Assembly (NCBI RefSeq): GCF_003286915.1
Contig: NZ_QMFY01000027.1
Span: 1-41,580 of the forward strand
Source of the DNA: Pseudochryseolinea flava
Lineage (GTDB): Bacteria; Bacteroidota; Bacteroidia; Cytophagales; Cyclobacteriaceae
Length of the DNA stretch: 41,580 nucleotides
Reading direction: 5' to 3'
Below, one piece after another: positions 40,800 through 41,580 of this stretch. The notes under the pieces were generated by a model, which saw only the letters and a list, made by a program, of their open reading frames with translations, did no database searches and was not told the DNA's origin. Made by a program: the position numbers and the translations under genes. How positions within the stretch are numbered: the stretch's first letter is position 1; each line of letters opens with the position of its first letter.

Positions 40800-40931
40800 A
40801 TCAGTCGGTGACGGATGGGGGACATTCTTTTCAAACACCTCGATAAGCCTATCAATCTGTTCCAACGTTTTTCCCTCGACACTAATAATTTCTATTACCA
40901 AGTCAATCAATTTTTCTCTCGTCATTTTCAT
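40725..40931 (-). CDS. Colicin/pyocin-type bacteriocin immunity protein
   Basis: From the ATG at 40931 the protein has 68 residues; a later ATG at 40925 is also possible. The helix layout and key segment match the E-colicin DNase immunity (Im2/Im7/Im9) family: a first helix MTREKLIDLVIEIISVEG, a second EQIDRLIEVFEKNV, and HPSPTDLIYHEDLTPEEIVDKAL, corresponding to HPxGSDLIYYPxxxxSPExIV. In Im proteins the DLIYY helix contacts the HNH nuclease; here the second Tyr is His. Such proteins neutralise a cognate DNase in the cytoplasm. No HNH toxin is present in the window, so it is an orphan immunity gene. Confidence 0.75.
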   Translation of the reverse strand: MKMTREKLIDLVIEIISVEGKTLEQIDRLIEVFEKNVPHPSPTDLIYHEDLTPEEIVDKALRYKPIQL

Positions 40932-41004
40932 TAAGATGATTTTGTAATTTAGAACATGAATCACTAATGGACACGTGAAAAGATAATATGCATCGCAGTT
41001 TTAT

Positions 41005-41424
41005 TTAGTGAAATACAGCGATAGCTACGCCAACAATAGCCAGCGCGACAATTAACGTTAACTTACCTACTGCCGCCATTTTTTTAAGCTGCCCTTCTGC
41101 ATCACCTTGCTGCGCCTTCTTAGAAGCCCGGGTGATGATGACGATCAGGATAATTAGCGTTAGTACAAGTACGAGTTTTACGATCAACAAAGGCATATCA
41201 GCAAGTGATTTCCAATAGGGCGTGATCAGGTAAAAACCGGAGACCAATAGCAACGCAAGGCCTACATGTCCCATCTTTCCCAGGACAAGCGTGTGCATCC
41301 TGAACTTGGCAGCTTCTTCTGTTGACATCTTTGCCGCGGCTATTCCCAGGAAAGCATGCGCGAAGCTTGTACCTAATCCCATCGTGATTCCGATGAAATG
41401 AAAAAATAACATTACGTCTCTCAT
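41005..41424 (-). CDS. Four-helix membrane protein (CopD/DUF2269-like)
   Basis: The 139-residue protein has four hydrophobic helices (VMLFFHFIGITMGLGTSFAHAFLG, MGHVGLALLLVSGFYLI, MPLLIVKLVLVLTLIILIVII and LTLIVALAIVGVAIAVF). Histidines in the first helix and near VLGKMGHVG, and the overall size, resemble the CopD/DUF2269 type of small integral membrane proteins. The function is unknown. It is separated from the immunity gene by about 73 bases and probably starts a separate transcript on the minus strand. Confidence 0.75.
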   Translation of the reverse strand: MRDVMLFFHFIGITMGLGTSFAHAFLGIAAAKMSTEEAAKFRMHTLVLGKMGHVGLALLLVSGFYLITPYWKSLADMPLLIVKLVLVLTLIILIVIITRASKKAQQGDAEGQLKKMAAVGKLTLIVALAIVGVAIAVFH

Positions 41425-41432
41425 GTGAATTT

Positions 41433-41467
41433 GTTAGTCGTTAATCGTTAATCGTTAATCGTTAAGG
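41433..41467. repeat. Heptamer array, GTTAATC type
   Basis: Five 7-base units (gttagtc, gttaatc, gttaatc, gttaatc, gttaagg) lie in the 5' flank of the four-helix membrane protein gene. This is the most regular array in the window but of a different base composition from the GAAAGCT type. Confidence 0.75.
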
Positions 41468-41508
41468 GCATCTCTAAAAACCCGATTTTGGAGATGCTTT
41501 GTTTTTTT
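41468..41508 (+). terminator. Orphan intrinsic terminator at the window end
   Basis: GCATCTC (41468-41474) pairs with GAGATGC (41491-41497), followed by TTTGTTTTTTT. The polarity is plus strand, but no plus-strand gene precedes it for 900 bases. Immediately downstream TTTTTAGAGGCACC partly inverts the preceding GGGCATCTCTAAAAA, so this may be a repeat or the end of an element cut by the window edge. Confidence 0.5.
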
Positions 41509-41580
41509 AATCATTTTTAGAGGCACCATCCGTACAGTTTTTATGTCGACGTTGATTTTTTTCTCCTCTATAGGAGGATT

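Noticed and set aside
1-41580. tRNA, rRNA or complete insertion sequence
   Set aside because: I found no cloverleaf with a TTCGA-type T-loop, no rRNA-like stretch and no transposase among the translated frames.

Overview
The window reads as a chromosomal segment of a Bacteroidota bacterium, most likely a gliding Cytophagales-type organism. The evidence is a PorP/SprF-like type IX secretion (T9SS) outer-membrane protein, a protein with a gliding-motility/type B C-terminal sorting domain, PKD-domain surface lipoproteins, an ECF sigma/anti-sigma operon with DUF4097-like secreted proteins, TANnTTTG-type -7 promoter elements and few Shine-Dalgarno sequences. I saw no rRNA, tRNA, complete insertion sequence, prophage or CRISPR array.

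Layout. 1-2.4 kb: peroxide defence, with ahpD-ahpC on the minus strand divergent from an oxyR-type regulator that keeps both redox cysteines. 2.7-5.7 kb: an envelope-signalling operon (ECF sigma factor, membrane anti-sigma with HEAT-like repeats, two exported DUF4097-like proteins). 6.2-8.2 kb: an alpha/beta hydrolase overlapping a fatty-acid-hydroxylase/sterol-desaturase-type membrane enzyme. 8.4-8.9 kb: a SET-domain protein with a histone-H1-like lysine tail, convergent with a 983-aa polytopic TPR protein (8.9-11.9 kb). 12-15.5 kb: a minus-strand housekeeping operon (Nudix hydrolase, acyl-CoA thioesterase, M24 peptidase, PlsC-type acyltransferase, GatC) ending in a clear intrinsic terminator. 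15.7-21.2 kb: plus-strand housekeeping genes (RNase HII, NRDE/TANGO2 protein, alpha/beta hydrolase, LolD/MacB-type ABC ATPase, PduO-type cobalamin adenosyltransferase, branched-chain aminotransferase). 21.8-27.1 kb: a surface-structure operon with a 1008-aa tail-fibre-like protein carrying an S74 endosialidase-type chaperone, a T9SS CTD protein and PorP/SprF. 28.2-31.2 kb: an outer-membrane barrel protein coupled to a triple-PKD lipoprotein. 31.6-33.5 kb: a 2OG-Fe(II) oxygenase, a second fatty-acid-hydroxylase-type protein and a small membrane protein.

33.6-41 kb is an accessory-looking block of short, mostly plus-strand genes of unknown function: an RDD protein, small membrane peptides, a DUF4304-like protein, a PLDc_N-like peptide, lipoproteins, a truncated TIMP/NTR-like remnant, and on the minus strand a small homologue of the E-colicin DNase immunity family without any visible toxin. 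It ends with a four-helix membrane protein.

Non-coding structure is the least expected content. Degenerate heptanucleotide tandem arrays (GAAAGCT, GAAAGTT and GTTAATC types) occur in at least six intergenic spots, mostly just after plus-strand stop codons. An octamer-based composite repeat lies at 27973-28150, a structured GC-rich element at about 19740-19838, and several perfect hairpins sit between genes. The octamer TTTGTAAC recurs upstream of genes.
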